Both the position numbers and the translations under genes were made by a program. From positions 1-20,704 of IMG/VR virus record IMGVR_UViG_3300020196_000301: a stretch of 20,704 bases of DNA; one strand, written 5' to 3'. The notes beneath the pieces were generated by a model. That model saw only the letters and a list, made by a program, of their open reading frames with translations. It was not told where the DNA came from and made no database searches. The DNA is from a virus. Shown one piece after another: positions 14,477-20,704 of this stretch (positions within the stretch are counted from its first letter, which is position 1; every line of letters starts with the position of its first letter).

Positions 14477-14587
14477 ATGAAATTTTTGACTAGAATATTG
14501 CGTGGCATGATCAGATATCTTGAAGCACATGGCCAAACTCGTGCCAGAGCTCATTTAAAAATTTATGGGCGCAGACATGGACTATGA
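14477..14587 (+). CDS. Very small basic hypothetical protein
   Basis: A 36-residue, strongly basic helical peptide (MKFLTRILRGMIRYLEAH, then ARAHLKIYGRRHGL) starting two bases after the previous stop and overlapping the next start by 11 bases. The short size makes coding uncertain, but the tight packing and coherent amphipathic helix support it. Function unknown. Confidence 0.4.
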   Translation: MKFLTRILRGMIRYLEAHGQTRARAHLKIYGRRHGL

Positions 14588-14714
14588 ATTATTGGGCTGG
14601 GGTATAATTTTCACAGCATTGAGTCTGGTTTGGTTGGATCAAAAAATCAGTGATCGGCCAAGATTGGGACCTGAATGGGATTTCTTACAGGGATGGCGAA
14701 CCAAAGATAAATAA
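14577..14714 (+). CDS. Small membrane protein
   Basis: A 45-residue product with one hydrophobic segment near the N-terminus (LLGWGIIFTALSLVWL, residues 5-20) followed by a polar tail with several Trp and charged residues (EWDFLQGWRTKDK). No signal-peptidase site is obvious, so it probably stays as a membrane anchor. It overlaps the previous small gene by 11 bases. Its 3' end contains a GATAAATA motif. Function unknown. Confidence 0.5.
   Translation: MDYELLGWGIIFTALSLVWLDQKISDRPRLGPEWDFLQGWRTKDK
14706..14713 (+). promoter_or_regulatory. T4 late-promoter-like motif GATAAATA
   Basis: A third exact copy, at the stop of the small membrane gene and 50 bases before the ATG at 14764. The intervening leader is a CA-rich, unstructured stretch ending in AAGGA. 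By eye, the three + strand copies all fall within 1.2 kb and each precedes a small gene. Confidence 0.42.
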
Positions 14715-14763
14715 ACAGGTGCCACACACATGCACAACACAAACACACACACAAAGGAAAAAA

Positions 14764-15051
14764 ATGTCAAATAAAAATTTTGAATTGCCCAGGTACAATT
14801 TACCTGAATTTAAAACTCAGAAAAATGGTTACGAAATCAGAACAGAAATTTTGGCCATGGCCAAAGATCTTGTGGCCAATGAATACACTTGGAAATACAA
14901 CGGCTGGGAAATCAGTGCAGAACGCGACGACAAAGGTGCTATCACCAGCACGGTGAGAATGCCAGAATTTCCAGGACTGGAACACATTCTGGCCACTGCG
15001 CAACGCATGTATGATTTTGTCAGTGCTGCTGGACCCAAGCCAATCAAGTGA
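14764..15051 (+). CDS. Conserved small phage protein
   Basis: A 95-residue protein. I chose ATG 14764 because AAGGA (14754-14758) precedes it; the longer frame from 14650 runs through the previous gene. The core is GYEIRTEILAMAKDLVANEY, then a WKYNGWEISAERDDKG beta hairpin and a C-terminal helix MPEFPGLEHILATAQRMYDFV. From memory, proteins with this pattern are frequent in T4-like marine phages, sometimes near structural genes. Role unknown. Confidence 0.7.
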   Translation: MSNKNFELPRYNLPEFKTQKNGYEIRTEILAMAKDLVANEYTWKYNGWEISAERDDKGAITSTVRMPEFPGLEHILATAQRMYDFVSAAGPKPIK

Positions 15052-15054
15052 CAC

Positions 15055-15072
15055 TGTGGCATAAATGCCACA
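15055..15072 (+). other. Perfect 8-base-pair inverted repeat
   Basis: TGTGGCAT (15055-15062), two bases, then ATGCCACA (15065-15072), right after the stop of the gene ending at 15051. No T tract follows, so it is not a standard terminator. It lies 14 bases upstream of the -35 box at 15086 and could be an operator half or a hairpin protecting the 3' end of the message. Confidence 0.45.
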
Positions 15073-15085
15073 CTAGACCCAAAGG

Positions 15086-15114
15086 TTGACCAGAACAAGT
15101 CCTGGTGCTATACT
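15086..15114 (+). promoter_or_regulatory. Strong extended -10 promoter
   Basis: TTGACC (15086-15091) and TATACT (15109-15114) have a 17-base spacer, with TGC directly before the -10 box giving an extended -10. Transcription would start around 15121, leaving a leader of about 50 bases before ATG 15173. A long inverted repeat (15096-15140) surrounds the -10 region. Confidence 0.68.
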
Positions 15115-15140
15115 ATGCTTGACACTTGTACCAGGACTTG
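15096..15140 (+). promoter_or_regulatory. 11-base inverted repeat flanking the -10 box, operator candidate
   Basis: CAAGTCCTGGT (15096-15106) and its exact reverse complement ACCAGGACTTG (15130-15140) are arranged around the -10 box and start point. A dimeric repressor or activator could bind both arms. Only the right arm is in RNA started at this promoter, so a transcript hairpin would form only in read-through RNA. Confidence 0.55.
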
Positions 15141-15172
15141 ACATGTTCACAGACACAGACCAGGAGTCAACC

Positions 15173-15340
15173 ATGACCACATATGTGGTGTACATGATAA
15201 ATTTCGATATTTATCGCGGCACTTTTTTGACCTTGACCGAAGCACAAGATCATGCTCGCACCTTGGGTTTTGAGTGTGGTATTTACCGCAACGAACCCGG
15301 TTTGCCCAGTGTGTTGGTGTCAATGATCAAAACTCACTGA
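15173..15340 (+). CDS. Small hypothetical protein
   Basis: A 55-residue protein. ATG 15173 is chosen because AGGAG (15162-15166) lies six bases before it and because the strong promoter would give a message starting downstream of the longer frame's start (15086). The sequence has a strand (YVVYMINFDIYRGTFLTL) and a helix (EAQDHARTLGFECGIYR), a pattern seen in many small phage proteins. Function unknown. Confidence 0.6.
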   Translation: MTTYVVYMINFDIYRGTFLTLTEAQDHARTLGFECGIYRNEPGLPSVLVSMIKTH

Positions 15341-15342
15341 AC

Positions 15343-15534
15343 ATGGACCAAAATTATTTTCGTGGCATGATGATCATCATGCTGTTCGCTCTGTTGATCA
15401 TGCCGTTCGTGTCAGTGTGGGCCCTGAACACGTTGTTTGGTCATTTGGGCTTGGACATACCATACACTGTGGAAACTTGGTTGGCCAGTCTGCTATTACA
15501 TTCGGGTTTATGGTACAAAAACCACCGACCCTGA
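15343..15534 (+). CDS. Small two-segment membrane protein
   Basis: A 63-residue hydrophobic protein starting two bases after the previous stop. A first membrane segment (MMIIMLFALLIMPFVSVWAL, residues 9-28) and a second, weaker one (ETWLASLLLHSGLWY) flank a short loop containing LDIPYT. The size and layout resemble holin-like or other small phage membrane proteins, but no endolysin gene is adjacent, so I do not call it a holin. Function unknown. Confidence 0.6.
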   Translation: MDQNYFRGMMIIMLFALLIMPFVSVWALNTLFGHLGLDIPYTVETWLASLLLHSGLWYKNHRP

Positions 15535-15542
15535 TTGATGTT

Positions 15543-15571
15543 TTGACTGCGCATGAAATTTCTCATACAAT
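15543..15571 (+). promoter_or_regulatory. Sigma70-type promoter ahead of the MoxR-like gene
   Basis: TTGACT (15543-15548) and TACAAT (15566-15571) with a 17-base spacer lie in the 62-base gap before ATG 15597. Each box is one base off consensus. The start point would be near 15578 and the leader holds AAGG ahead of the ATG. Confidence 0.6.
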
Positions 15572-15596
15572 ACACTGATAACACAAGGACAAACAC

Positions 15597-16706
15597 ATGA
15601 CCACAGTGACCGAAAATCGTACCGTGACCACTATAGAAGCTCGCAGAGCCTTGTTGCGTTGCTTCAAACATCAGCGTCCGGTATTCCTTTGGGGCCCCCC
15701 GGGCATTGGCAAAAGCGAACTAGTGGCCGGCATCGCTCGTGACCTGGGGGGCCTGATGATTGATCTCAGACTCAGTCAAATGGAACCCACAGATCTTCGT
15801 GGTATTCCTTTTTACAACAGAGACATCAATCGCATGGACTGGGCTGCGCCTGTGGACCTGCCCAATGAAGAGTTGGCCAAACAATATCCCATTGTGATGT
15901 TGTTTCTTGATGAAATGAATTCTGCTGCTCCGGCTGTGCAGGCTGCGGCTTATCAGTTGGTGCTGAACCGGCGTGTGGGCACTTACAGTCTGCCTGACAA
16001 TGTGGTGTTGGTGGCTGCAGGCAATCGTGAAAGTGACAAGGGTGTGACTTACCGCATGCCTGCTCCACTGGCCAATCGTTTTGTGCACCTGGAGATGCGC
16101 AGTGATTTTGACTCTTGGCAGACCTGGGCAGTGAACAATCGTATTCACAAAGATGTAGTGGGGTACATCAGTTTTGCCAAGGGCGATTTGTTTGATTTTG
16201 ATCCCAGGTCCTCTGGTCGGAGTTTTGCCACTCCCCGCAGTTGGACATTTGTCAGCCAAATGCTAGATGATGACAATGACACAGGACTCATGGATTTAGT
16301 GGCCGGTGCTGTGGGTGAAGGCATGGCAGTGAAGTTCATGGCACACCGCAAGGTTTCCGGACAGATGCCTGACCCTGTGGAAATTCTTAATGGCAAAGTC
16401 ACCACATTGGCCATCAAGGAAGTGTCTGCCATGTACTCGTTGACTGTGAGTCTTTGTTACGAACTCAAAGATGCCTACGACAAAGCTCTGGTGTCAAATG
16501 ACACTCGTCTGGAAAAATGGTACGCAAAAGCAGACCACTTCTTTGCTTTTATCATGGACAATTTCACCACTGAACTGGTGGTAATGGCAGCACGTGTGGC
16601 CATTACCACATATGGCATTCCGTTTTTACCAGCCAAATTGAAAAACTTCACTACCTTTCACCAAAGGTTTGGCAAATATGTGATTGCCGCAGCTGAAAAG
16701 AAATGA
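15597..16706 (+). CDS. MoxR-type AAA+ ATPase
   Basis: A 369-residue AAA+ ATPase of the MoxR/CbbQ group, which act as remodelling chaperones with VWA-domain partners. Visible are Walker A GPPGIGKS (33-40), the group-specific MEPTDLRGIP region (62-71), Walker B MLFLDEMN (101-108), sensor 1 in VVLVAAGNR (136-144) and PLANRF (158-162) with a candidate arginine finger R161. The C-terminal third is helical and has no other domain. AAGG in the leader supports ATG 15597. It is followed after 18 bases by a metallopeptidase/VWA gene, the usual MoxR partner arrangement. What the pair remodels in a phage is unknown. Confidence 0.88.
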   Translation: MTTVTENRTVTTIEARRALLRCFKHQRPVFLWGPPGIGKSELVAGIARDLGGLMIDLRLSQMEPTDLRGIPFYNRDINRMDWAAPVDLPNEELAKQYPIVMLFLDEMNSAAPAVQAAAYQLVLNRRVGTYSLPDNVVLVAAGNRESDKGVTYRMPAPLANRFVHLEMRSDFDSWQTWAVNNRIHKDVVGYISFAKGDLFDFDPRSSGRSFATPRSWTFVSQMLDDDNDTGLMDLVAGAVGEGMAVKFMAHRKVSGQMPDPVEILNGKVTTLAIKEVSAMYSLTVSLCYELKDAYDKALVSNDTRLEKWYAKADHFFAFIMDNFTTELVVMAARVAITTYGIPFLPAKLKNFTTFHQRFGKYVIAAAEKK

Positions 16707-16724
16707 CATCAAAGGATTTGACAC

Positions 16725-17984
16725 ATGCCTAGACAAGACACCACTGTGGCAGAAAAGACTCAAAGTCACACTGTCACTGATCCCAAAACAGATGCTGCTG
16801 CTCTGGAAAAACTGATCACTGCTAGAATTGGTCTGCTGCTCCGTGCTCCTTTTTTTGGTAACTTGGCCACCAGACTGCGTTTGACCAATGCTGATGAATG
16901 GTGCGGCACAGCCGCCACAGATGGCAGAAATTTTTGGTATAACAGTGAGTTCATCAACAGGCTCAGTTTACGTGAATGTGAATTTTTGTTTGGTCACGAA
17001 GTGTTGCATGTGGTGTATGATCACATTGGTCGTAGACAAGATCGAGACCCCATGCTCAGCAACATTGCTGCTGACTATTGCGTGAACCAAGATCTGTTAG
17101 ATCATAAAATTGGCGAACGCATAACCAAGGTGCCTATTCTTCACAACGCCAAATATCGTGGCATGAGTTTTGAAGAAGTCTATGATGATTTGTTTGCTAA
17201 TGCTAGAAAAATCAAAGTTTCAGATCTATTGAAACAGGTTTTGGATGAACATTTGGAAACTAACAACGATGACAATGAAGATCATGACCGGTCCGGAAAA
17301 CCCAAACTCGGTCCCCAAGACATACGAGACATACGAGACGAAATCAAAGACGCGGTGTTACAGGCTGCACAAGCAGCAGGCACAGACAATTTACCTTTGG
17401 GCATCAGCAGATTGATTCGAGACATCACAAATCCTGTGATCAACTGGCGTGAAATGTTGCTGCAACAGATACAGAGTCTGGTGAAATTTGATTACAGTTG
17501 GCAAAAACCCAGTCGTAGAAGTTGGCATTGTGATGCAGTGTTGCCCGGTCAACGCCCTGGCCATCAGATTGATGTGTGTGTGGCCATTGATGCCTCGGGC
17601 AGTATTTCAAACGTGGATCTACAGGATTTTTTCAGTGAAATACAAGGCATCATGGATGCATTTGATGAGTATAAAATCAGAGTCTGGAGTTTTGACACCA
17701 GAGTCTACAATGTTCAAGAGTTCACCAGCGATGATGATAAATCGATCACTGATTATGAACCCAAAGGCGGTGGCGGCACAGATTTCATGTCCAATTGGAC
17801 ATACATGAAGCAACAAGGCCTTGAACCCAAAAAACTCATTGTGTTCACTGATGGTTGCACTTATGATTCATGGGGAGATCCCAATTACTGTGACACAGTG
17901 TGGATCATCAAAGGCAATCCAAAAGCACAGCCTCCATTTGGAGTGCACAGTCACTACGAACAAGAGAAAAGATCACAGACATGA
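16725..17984 (+). CDS. DUF2201-type metallopeptidase plus VWA domain protein
   Basis: A 419-residue partner of the MoxR ATPase. The N-terminal domain has a zinc-peptidase HExxH motif, HEVLH at 91-95 with H100 beyond it. A downstream NIAADYCVNQDLLD segment is typical of the DUF2201 putative metallopeptidase domain. A charged linker (about 165-215) leads to a VWA-like domain. Its MIDAS residues look complete: D289, S291, S293 in DASGS, T352 in GGGGTDF and D376 in FTDG. AAAGGA before ATG 16725 is a good ribosome site. The stop overlaps the next start. Metal-dependent ligand binding by the VWA domain and possible proteolysis are family-based inferences. Confidence 0.85.
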   Translation: MPRQDTTVAEKTQSHTVTDPKTDAAALEKLITARIGLLLRAPFFGNLATRLRLTNADEWCGTAATDGRNFWYNSEFINRLSLRECEFLFGHEVLHVVYDHIGRRQDRDPMLSNIAADYCVNQDLLDHKIGERITKVPILHNAKYRGMSFEEVYDDLFANARKIKVSDLLKQVLDEHLETNNDDNEDHDRSGKPKLGPQDIRDIRDEIKDAVLQAAQAAGTDNLPLGISRLIRDITNPVINWREMLLQQIQSLVKFDYSWQKPSRRSWHCDAVLPGQRPGHQIDVCVAIDASGSISNVDLQDFFSEIQGIMDAFDEYKIRVWSFDTRVYNVQEFTSDDDKSITDYEPKGGGGTDFMSNWTYMKQQGLEPKKLIVFTDGCTYDSWGDPNYCDTVWIIKGNPKAQPPFGVHSHYEQEKRSQT

Positions 17985-18265
17985 TGATCACAAATGTTAA
18001 ATCTTTGAAAAAAATCACTGAGGCCAGAGGCATTATTGATCAATTGCAACAACAATTGTTGCGCACAGAACAGACCTTGGATGATCTTGTGCGGGCCAGT
18101 GAAATAGCCACCACGATGAACAGTTGGCATCTGTTGGACAGTTTTGTGACAGCAGCAAGAGAATGTCTGTTGACCAGACTGGTTGTGCCAGAACATCAAA
18201 TTGATGTCAATCCCGAATTAATAGTGATTGATCATGACCAGTCCGATTCAAGTACATCCACTTAA
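17981..18265 (+). CDS. Small hypothetical protein with a coiled-coil start
   Basis: A 94-residue protein starting at ATG 17981, which overlaps the VWA gene stop (ATGA). The next codon is also ATG. The N-terminal half is a probable coiled coil (KKITEARGIIDQLQQQLLRT), followed by a helix around MNSWHLLDSFVTAARECLL and an acidic Ser-rich end. It may act with the MoxR/VWA pair, on position only. Function unknown. Confidence 0.6.
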   Translation: MMITNVKSLKKITEARGIIDQLQQQLLRTEQTLDDLVRASEIATTMNSWHLLDSFVTAARECLLTRLVVPEHQIDVNPELIVIDHDQSDSSTST

Positions 18266-18509
18266 TGCCACAGGCCTCAGGAGACTGACAGTGTGTCCTC
18301 CCTATTTTTCGCCAGTGGATTTTGATTGTGCTGTGAAACCAAAAATAATTCTTGATTGGATTTGGATCAATCTCACCGGAAGATTCTACATGAGCGACCA
18401 TTACAGGACTAAAGAAACCAAGTTGGAAATTGTCACCAGAGTGGCCTTTGAAATTCCCAGCGAAGCCAGCTACTTTGCCTTGTGTGTGTCAGAAATCAAC
18501 AAATTTTAA
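18234..18509 (+). CDS. Conserved small phage hypothetical
   Basis: A 91-residue protein overlapping the previous gene by 32 bases. ATG 18234 is preferred to the TTG at 18228. It has strand-rich segments (LRRLTVCPPYFSPVDFDCAV), a Trp helix (IILDWIWINLTGRFYM) and a C-terminal AFEIPSEASYFALCVSEI. No catalytic motif or membrane anchor is clear. Function unknown. Confidence 0.6.
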   Translation: MTSPIQVHPLNATGLRRLTVCPPYFSPVDFDCAVKPKIILDWIWINLTGRFYMSDHYRTKETKLEIVTRVAFEIPSEASYFALCVSEINKF

Positions 18510-18525
18510 TGCTTGAGAAATTTCT

Positions 18526-18533
18526 TGTAAATA
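18526..18533 (+). promoter_or_regulatory. Weak late-promoter-like motif TGTAAATA
   Basis: Located in the 50-base gap between two small genes, 26 bases before ATG 18560. It has TAAATA like the three GATAAATA copies but G instead of A at the second base. Support is position only. Confidence 0.25.
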
Positions 18534-18559
18534 ATGCTAACTATACAGGAGATCGACAA

Positions 18560-18793
18560 ATGAGCGATGACTCAGAAACATTAGACACCGTAGTAGAAAC
18601 CCAGCCCAAGCCCACTATCACCTTGCAAGACATTGCCAGTGTGGTAGAAATTTTACAGATCTGCACAGCTCGCGGAGTCTGGAAAGCCACTGAACTCAGT
18701 GTGGTGGGCGGACTTTATGACAGACTCACTGGTTTTTTGGAAGGGGCAGGTGCTCAGTTTGATAAAACTCGTGTCAACTCCGCTGCAGAATAG
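18560..18793 (+). CDS. Conserved small phage hypothetical
   Basis: A 77-residue acidic protein. ATG 18560 is chosen for the AGGAG at 18547-18551. After an acidic, Pro-containing N-terminal 18 residues comes one compact helical domain (ITLQDIASVVEILQICTARG, then ATELSVVGGLYDRLTGFLEG). From memory, similar short proteins recur in T4-like cyanophages. Function unknown. Confidence 0.65.
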   Translation: MSDDSETLDTVVETQPKPTITLQDIASVVEILQICTARGVWKATELSVVGGLYDRLTGFLEGAGAQFDKTRVNSAAE

Positions 18794-18803
18794 GTGAATG
18801 ATC

Positions 18804-19448
18804 ATGATAAAACATGTGGGGAAACACAACGGAAAAAAAATCATCTTGTTGTTCAGACAGGTTCCAGAAGAACATCACATGTGTTTGGTGTTGTACAGTG
18901 ACAGCTTGCCTCAACTGATTCATGACAACGTGATGCGAGTATTAGAAAGTGCTGTGGGACAGCAGAGTAAAGATTTGGCAGATGCTTTGTTCAGACACAC
19001 CATGGATGATGGCACCAACACCTTGACCACTTTGCATAAGAGTAAACTGATAAAGAAGGTTTCCACCAATCAAGTCATCATCACTCCCAACAGCAAAACT
19101 TCAATTTATCTAGACAAACTGAACACGCTGTTGAATGAAATAGAATCAGGTGCAGATGCCAAACAACAGTACGCTGAGTTGGAAAATCAAACTGCTGCTT
19201 CACCTGTGATTCAACAAGATGTGGGAGAACCCAAAACATCACCAGTGTCATCACCTACGGTAAGCCCGGTGTTGTCAAATCAAGATTTAGCCGAACAACA
19301 TAGAATTCAAGCCCAACGCCTCCGAACAGATGCAGCAGCTTTACTGGCACAAGCAGATTCGCTGATGACTCAAGCACAAGAATTGGATTCTAAGATTACC
19401 ATGCCACAAACTAAAACCAAATCCCGTGTCAAAGTCAAAAAAAGTTAA
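18804..19448 (+). CDS. Conserved phage protein with coiled-coil C-terminus
   Basis: A 214-residue protein. ATG 18804 is preferred to the in-frame ATG at 18798 because AGGTG (18792-18796) spaces better. The N-terminal domain (MIKHVGKHNGKKIILLFRQV through about residue 110) is compact and contains VLESAVGQQSKDLADALF. From memory, it resembles a protein conserved in T4-like marine phages. A Ser/Pro linker near residues 143-160 leads to a helical, Ala/Gln-rich coiled-coil region and a basic tail (KTKSRVKVKKS). Function unknown. Confidence 0.7.
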   Translation: MIKHVGKHNGKKIILLFRQVPEEHHMCLVLYSDSLPQLIHDNVMRVLESAVGQQSKDLADALFRHTMDDGTNTLTTLHKSKLIKKVSTNQVIITPNSKTSIYLDKLNTLLNEIESGADAKQQYAELENQTAASPVIQQDVGEPKTSPVSSPTVSPVLSNQDLAEQHRIQAQRLRTDAAALLAQADSLMTQAQELDSKITMPQTKTKSRVKVKKS

Positions 19449-19740
19449 TGTTTCGTCTCGAATGAAATGGAAACAGATTCTCAAACAAGTGGACAAAGAT
19501 CAGATACCTTTGAACTATATTTTGAATATTCAGGTAAATTTGATAGATGGCACCACTGTGAATCTGGACATCAAAGCACTGTTACAAGCAGGAGCAGATC
19601 CTGTGGAACTGAAAGCTCACATAGACAACAAACTGTCACTGATTGACGAAATGGTAGCAGACATAGATTTTCACATCAACATAGATGATGTGGCCAAAAC
19701 TGTACAAACTTTAACGGATCACATGCTGAAAGACTTATGA
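19426..19740 (+). CDS. Conserved small phage hypothetical
   Basis: A protein of up to 104 residues. The GTG at 19426 overlaps the previous gene by 23 bases; an ATG at 19462 would give 92 residues, and neither has a clear ribosome site, so the start is uncertain. The body has WKQILKQVDKDQIPLNYIL, then a beta hairpin (IQVNLIDGTTVNLDI) and a C-terminal IDFHINIDDVAKTVQTLTDHML. From memory, this layout is widespread in T4-like marine phages. It overlaps thyX by four bases. Function unknown. Confidence 0.65.
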   Translation: MSKSKKVNVSSRMKWKQILKQVDKDQIPLNYILNIQVNLIDGTTVNLDIKALLQAGADPVELKAHIDNKLSLIDEMVADIDFHINIDDVAKTVQTLTDHMLKDL

Positions 19741-20420
19741 AAGTGAAATTGATCAGCCATAGTTGTGCCACCGATGAATTGATAAATTCAGGATTGTATT
19801 CTGCACAGGATCTAGTGGCTTTTTGTGCCAGAGTCAGTAATCCCAGCAATCAGTTAAACACAGAAACCAGCGAACGTTTGATACGCTATCTCATCAAGCA
19901 CCAACACTGGTCTCCGCTGGAGATGGTGTCGGCATGCTTGGAAATTGTCACCACCAGAGACATTGCCAGACAAATTCTTCGTCATCGCAGTTTTAGTTTC
20001 CAAGAATTCAGTCAACGCTATGCTGATCCCACACAAGACTTGAATTTTGTGTATCGTGAGGCCAGGTTACAGGATTCAACAAACAGACAAAACAGTGTGT
20101 CAGTGAATGATTCTGTGTTGGCCAATCACTGGCAAATCAAACAACAACAGGTCATAGATGCTGCTAAATCGGCCTATCAATGGGCCATGAGAAATGGCAT
20201 TGCCAAGGAACAAGCTCGCGCAGTGTTGCCAGAAGGCCTAATGGAAAGTCGTCTTTATGTGAACGGTACCTTGAGATCGTGGATACACTATTGTGAGCTG
20301 AGATCTGGTCATGGCACACAAAAAGAGCACATGGAAATTGCCAAGGCCTGTGCGCGAGTCATTGCTGACATTTTTCCCATGATCATTGGATCAGATTCTG
20401 ATCTGACACCGCAGTCATGA
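19737..20420 (+). CDS. thyX: Flavin-dependent thymidylate synthase
   Basis: Makes dTMP from dUMP with FAD, methylenetetrahydrofolate and NADPH, supplying thymidine for phage DNA. The 227 residues carry the ThyX signature RHRxxSxxxxSxRY at 82-95 (RHRSFSFQEFSQRY). The C-terminal substrate region is ARAVLPEGLMESRLYVNGTL followed by RSWIHYCELRSG. The length is typical for ThyX (210-250). The start overlaps the previous stop as ATGA. Phages often carry thyX, and no role in the 7-deazaguanine pathway is implied. Confidence 0.95.
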   Translation: MKVKLISHSCATDELINSGLYSAQDLVAFCARVSNPSNQLNTETSERLIRYLIKHQHWSPLEMVSACLEIVTTRDIARQILRHRSFSFQEFSQRYADPTQDLNFVYREARLQDSTNRQNSVSVNDSVLANHWQIKQQQVIDAAKSAYQWAMRNGIAKEQARAVLPEGLMESRLYVNGTLRSWIHYCELRSGHGTQKEHMEIAKACARVIADIFPMIIGSDSDLTPQS

Positions 20421-20448
20421 TTGACCATTTTCAGTTTTAAACACAGAC

Positions 20449-20704
20449 ATGGCCATCAGTGCCACTACATGGCAGGACCAAATCCACCAATTGAAATCAG
20501 CACCACACACAGATCCCAGCACTGTGCAGTCAGGTAGACACATTGTGGTACATGAATTTGTCATGGGCGATGTGGAAGATCCAGATTTGTATGCAGGAGC
20601 AAGTTTATGGGATTTCGAAAAGAGCGAGAAAGGTCAATGGGTCATGACTCACGCCCTAGAAACACCTGTTTGGCAACGGCAAGTGCACCATGTGCGTTGG
20701 GGAT
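20449..20704 (+). CDS. Conserved phage hypothetical (truncated at window edge)
   Basis: The first 85 codons of a gene that runs off the window. The product begins MAISATTWQDQIHQLKSAPH and contains HEFVMGDVEDPDLYAGASL, then WDFEKSEKGQWVMTHALETP. From memory, a 'MGDVEDPDLYA--PLW-WE-SE-G-W' pattern occurs in many T4-like marine phages. No ribosome site is obvious before ATG 20449. Function unknown. Confidence 0.65.
   Translation, partial: MAISATTWQDQIHQLKSAPHTDPSTVQSGRHIVVHEFVMGDVEDPDLYAGASLWDFEKSEKGQWVMTHALETPVWQRQVHHVRWG

Noticed and set aside
14477-14587. Resemblance of the 36-residue basic peptide to DUF1127
   Set aside because: Only the general Arg-rich helix is shared; the typical conserved residues are not visible.
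15343-15534. Holin call for the two-segment membrane protein
   Set aside because: No endolysin gene is next to it, and many small phage membrane proteins share this layout.
15720-16259. Long open frame (179 codons) on the minus strand
   Set aside because: It lies entirely inside the MoxR-like gene, whose Walker motifs are clear; the reverse frame has no ribosome site or recognisable domain.
17319-17340. Tandem GACATACGA repeat
   Set aside because: A single duplication of nine bases in the charged linker of the VWA protein, encoding Asp-Ile-Arg twice; it is low-complexity coding sequence rather than a regulatory repeat.
3-20704. tRNA genes, CRISPR arrays, insertion sequences or integrase/attachment sites
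   Set aside because: No cloverleaf-like sequence, regularly spaced repeats, transposase or integrase was seen by eye on either strand.

Overview
The window reads as part of a T4-like myovirus genome, probably from a marine or other aquatic phage. All supported genes are on the + strand and tightly packed, with many ATGA, TAATG or short overlaps and no gene-free stretch above 300 bases. The phage assignment rests on a T4 gp43-type family B DNA polymerase, a gp45-type sliding clamp, a T4 RNase H-type 5' nuclease, ThyX, a MazG-like pyrophosphohydrolase and many small proteins of the kind seen in T4-like cyanophages and pelagiphages. That last resemblance is from memory and no search was run. The host cannot be named. 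No tRNA, rRNA, CRISPR array, insertion sequence or integrase was seen.

Layout. (1) 1-2.1 kb: C-terminal part of DNA polymerase, then the sliding clamp with its own candidate promoter. (2) 2.1-11.6 kb: a 7-deazaguanine block. It holds a DpdA/TGT-like DNA transglycosylase, an unknown partner, a short QueD-like (T-fold) protein, a glycosyltransferase, a GalE-like epimerase, a consensus sigma70-type promoter, FolE, a putative sugar O-methyltransferase, a Lys-rich small protein, QueD, a MazG-like protein, an unknown protein, a small membrane protein and QueE. (3) 11.6-13.5 kb: a conserved hypothetical, RNase H and another hypothetical. (4) 13.5-15.6 kb: a run of small genes, two of them membrane proteins. 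It has three GATAAATA late-promoter-like motifs, two perfect hairpins and an inverted repeat around a strong extended -10 promoter. (5) 15.6-18.0 kb: a MoxR-type AAA+ ATPase paired with a metallopeptidase/VWA protein. (6) 18.0-20.7 kb: small hypotheticals, ThyX and a truncated gene.

How it fits together. FolE makes dihydroneopterin triphosphate from GTP, QueD makes 6-carboxytetrahydropterin, and QueE makes 7-carboxy-7-deazaguanine (CDG). DpdA would exchange guanine in phage DNA for a 7-deazaguanine, a known defence against host restriction. QueC, which converts CDG to preQ0, is not in the window. A glycosyltransferase, an epimerase and a probable sugar O-methyltransferase lie inside the same block. 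This raises the untested possibility of a further sugar decoration, on the modified base or on a virion protein. Several enzymes here are atypical: QueE has its third cluster cysteine displaced by a long insertion, and QueD carries HGY in place of HGH. The folE-methyltransferase-small gene segment uses valine codons unlike its neighbours and is bounded by near-identical leaders, which suggests a later insertion.
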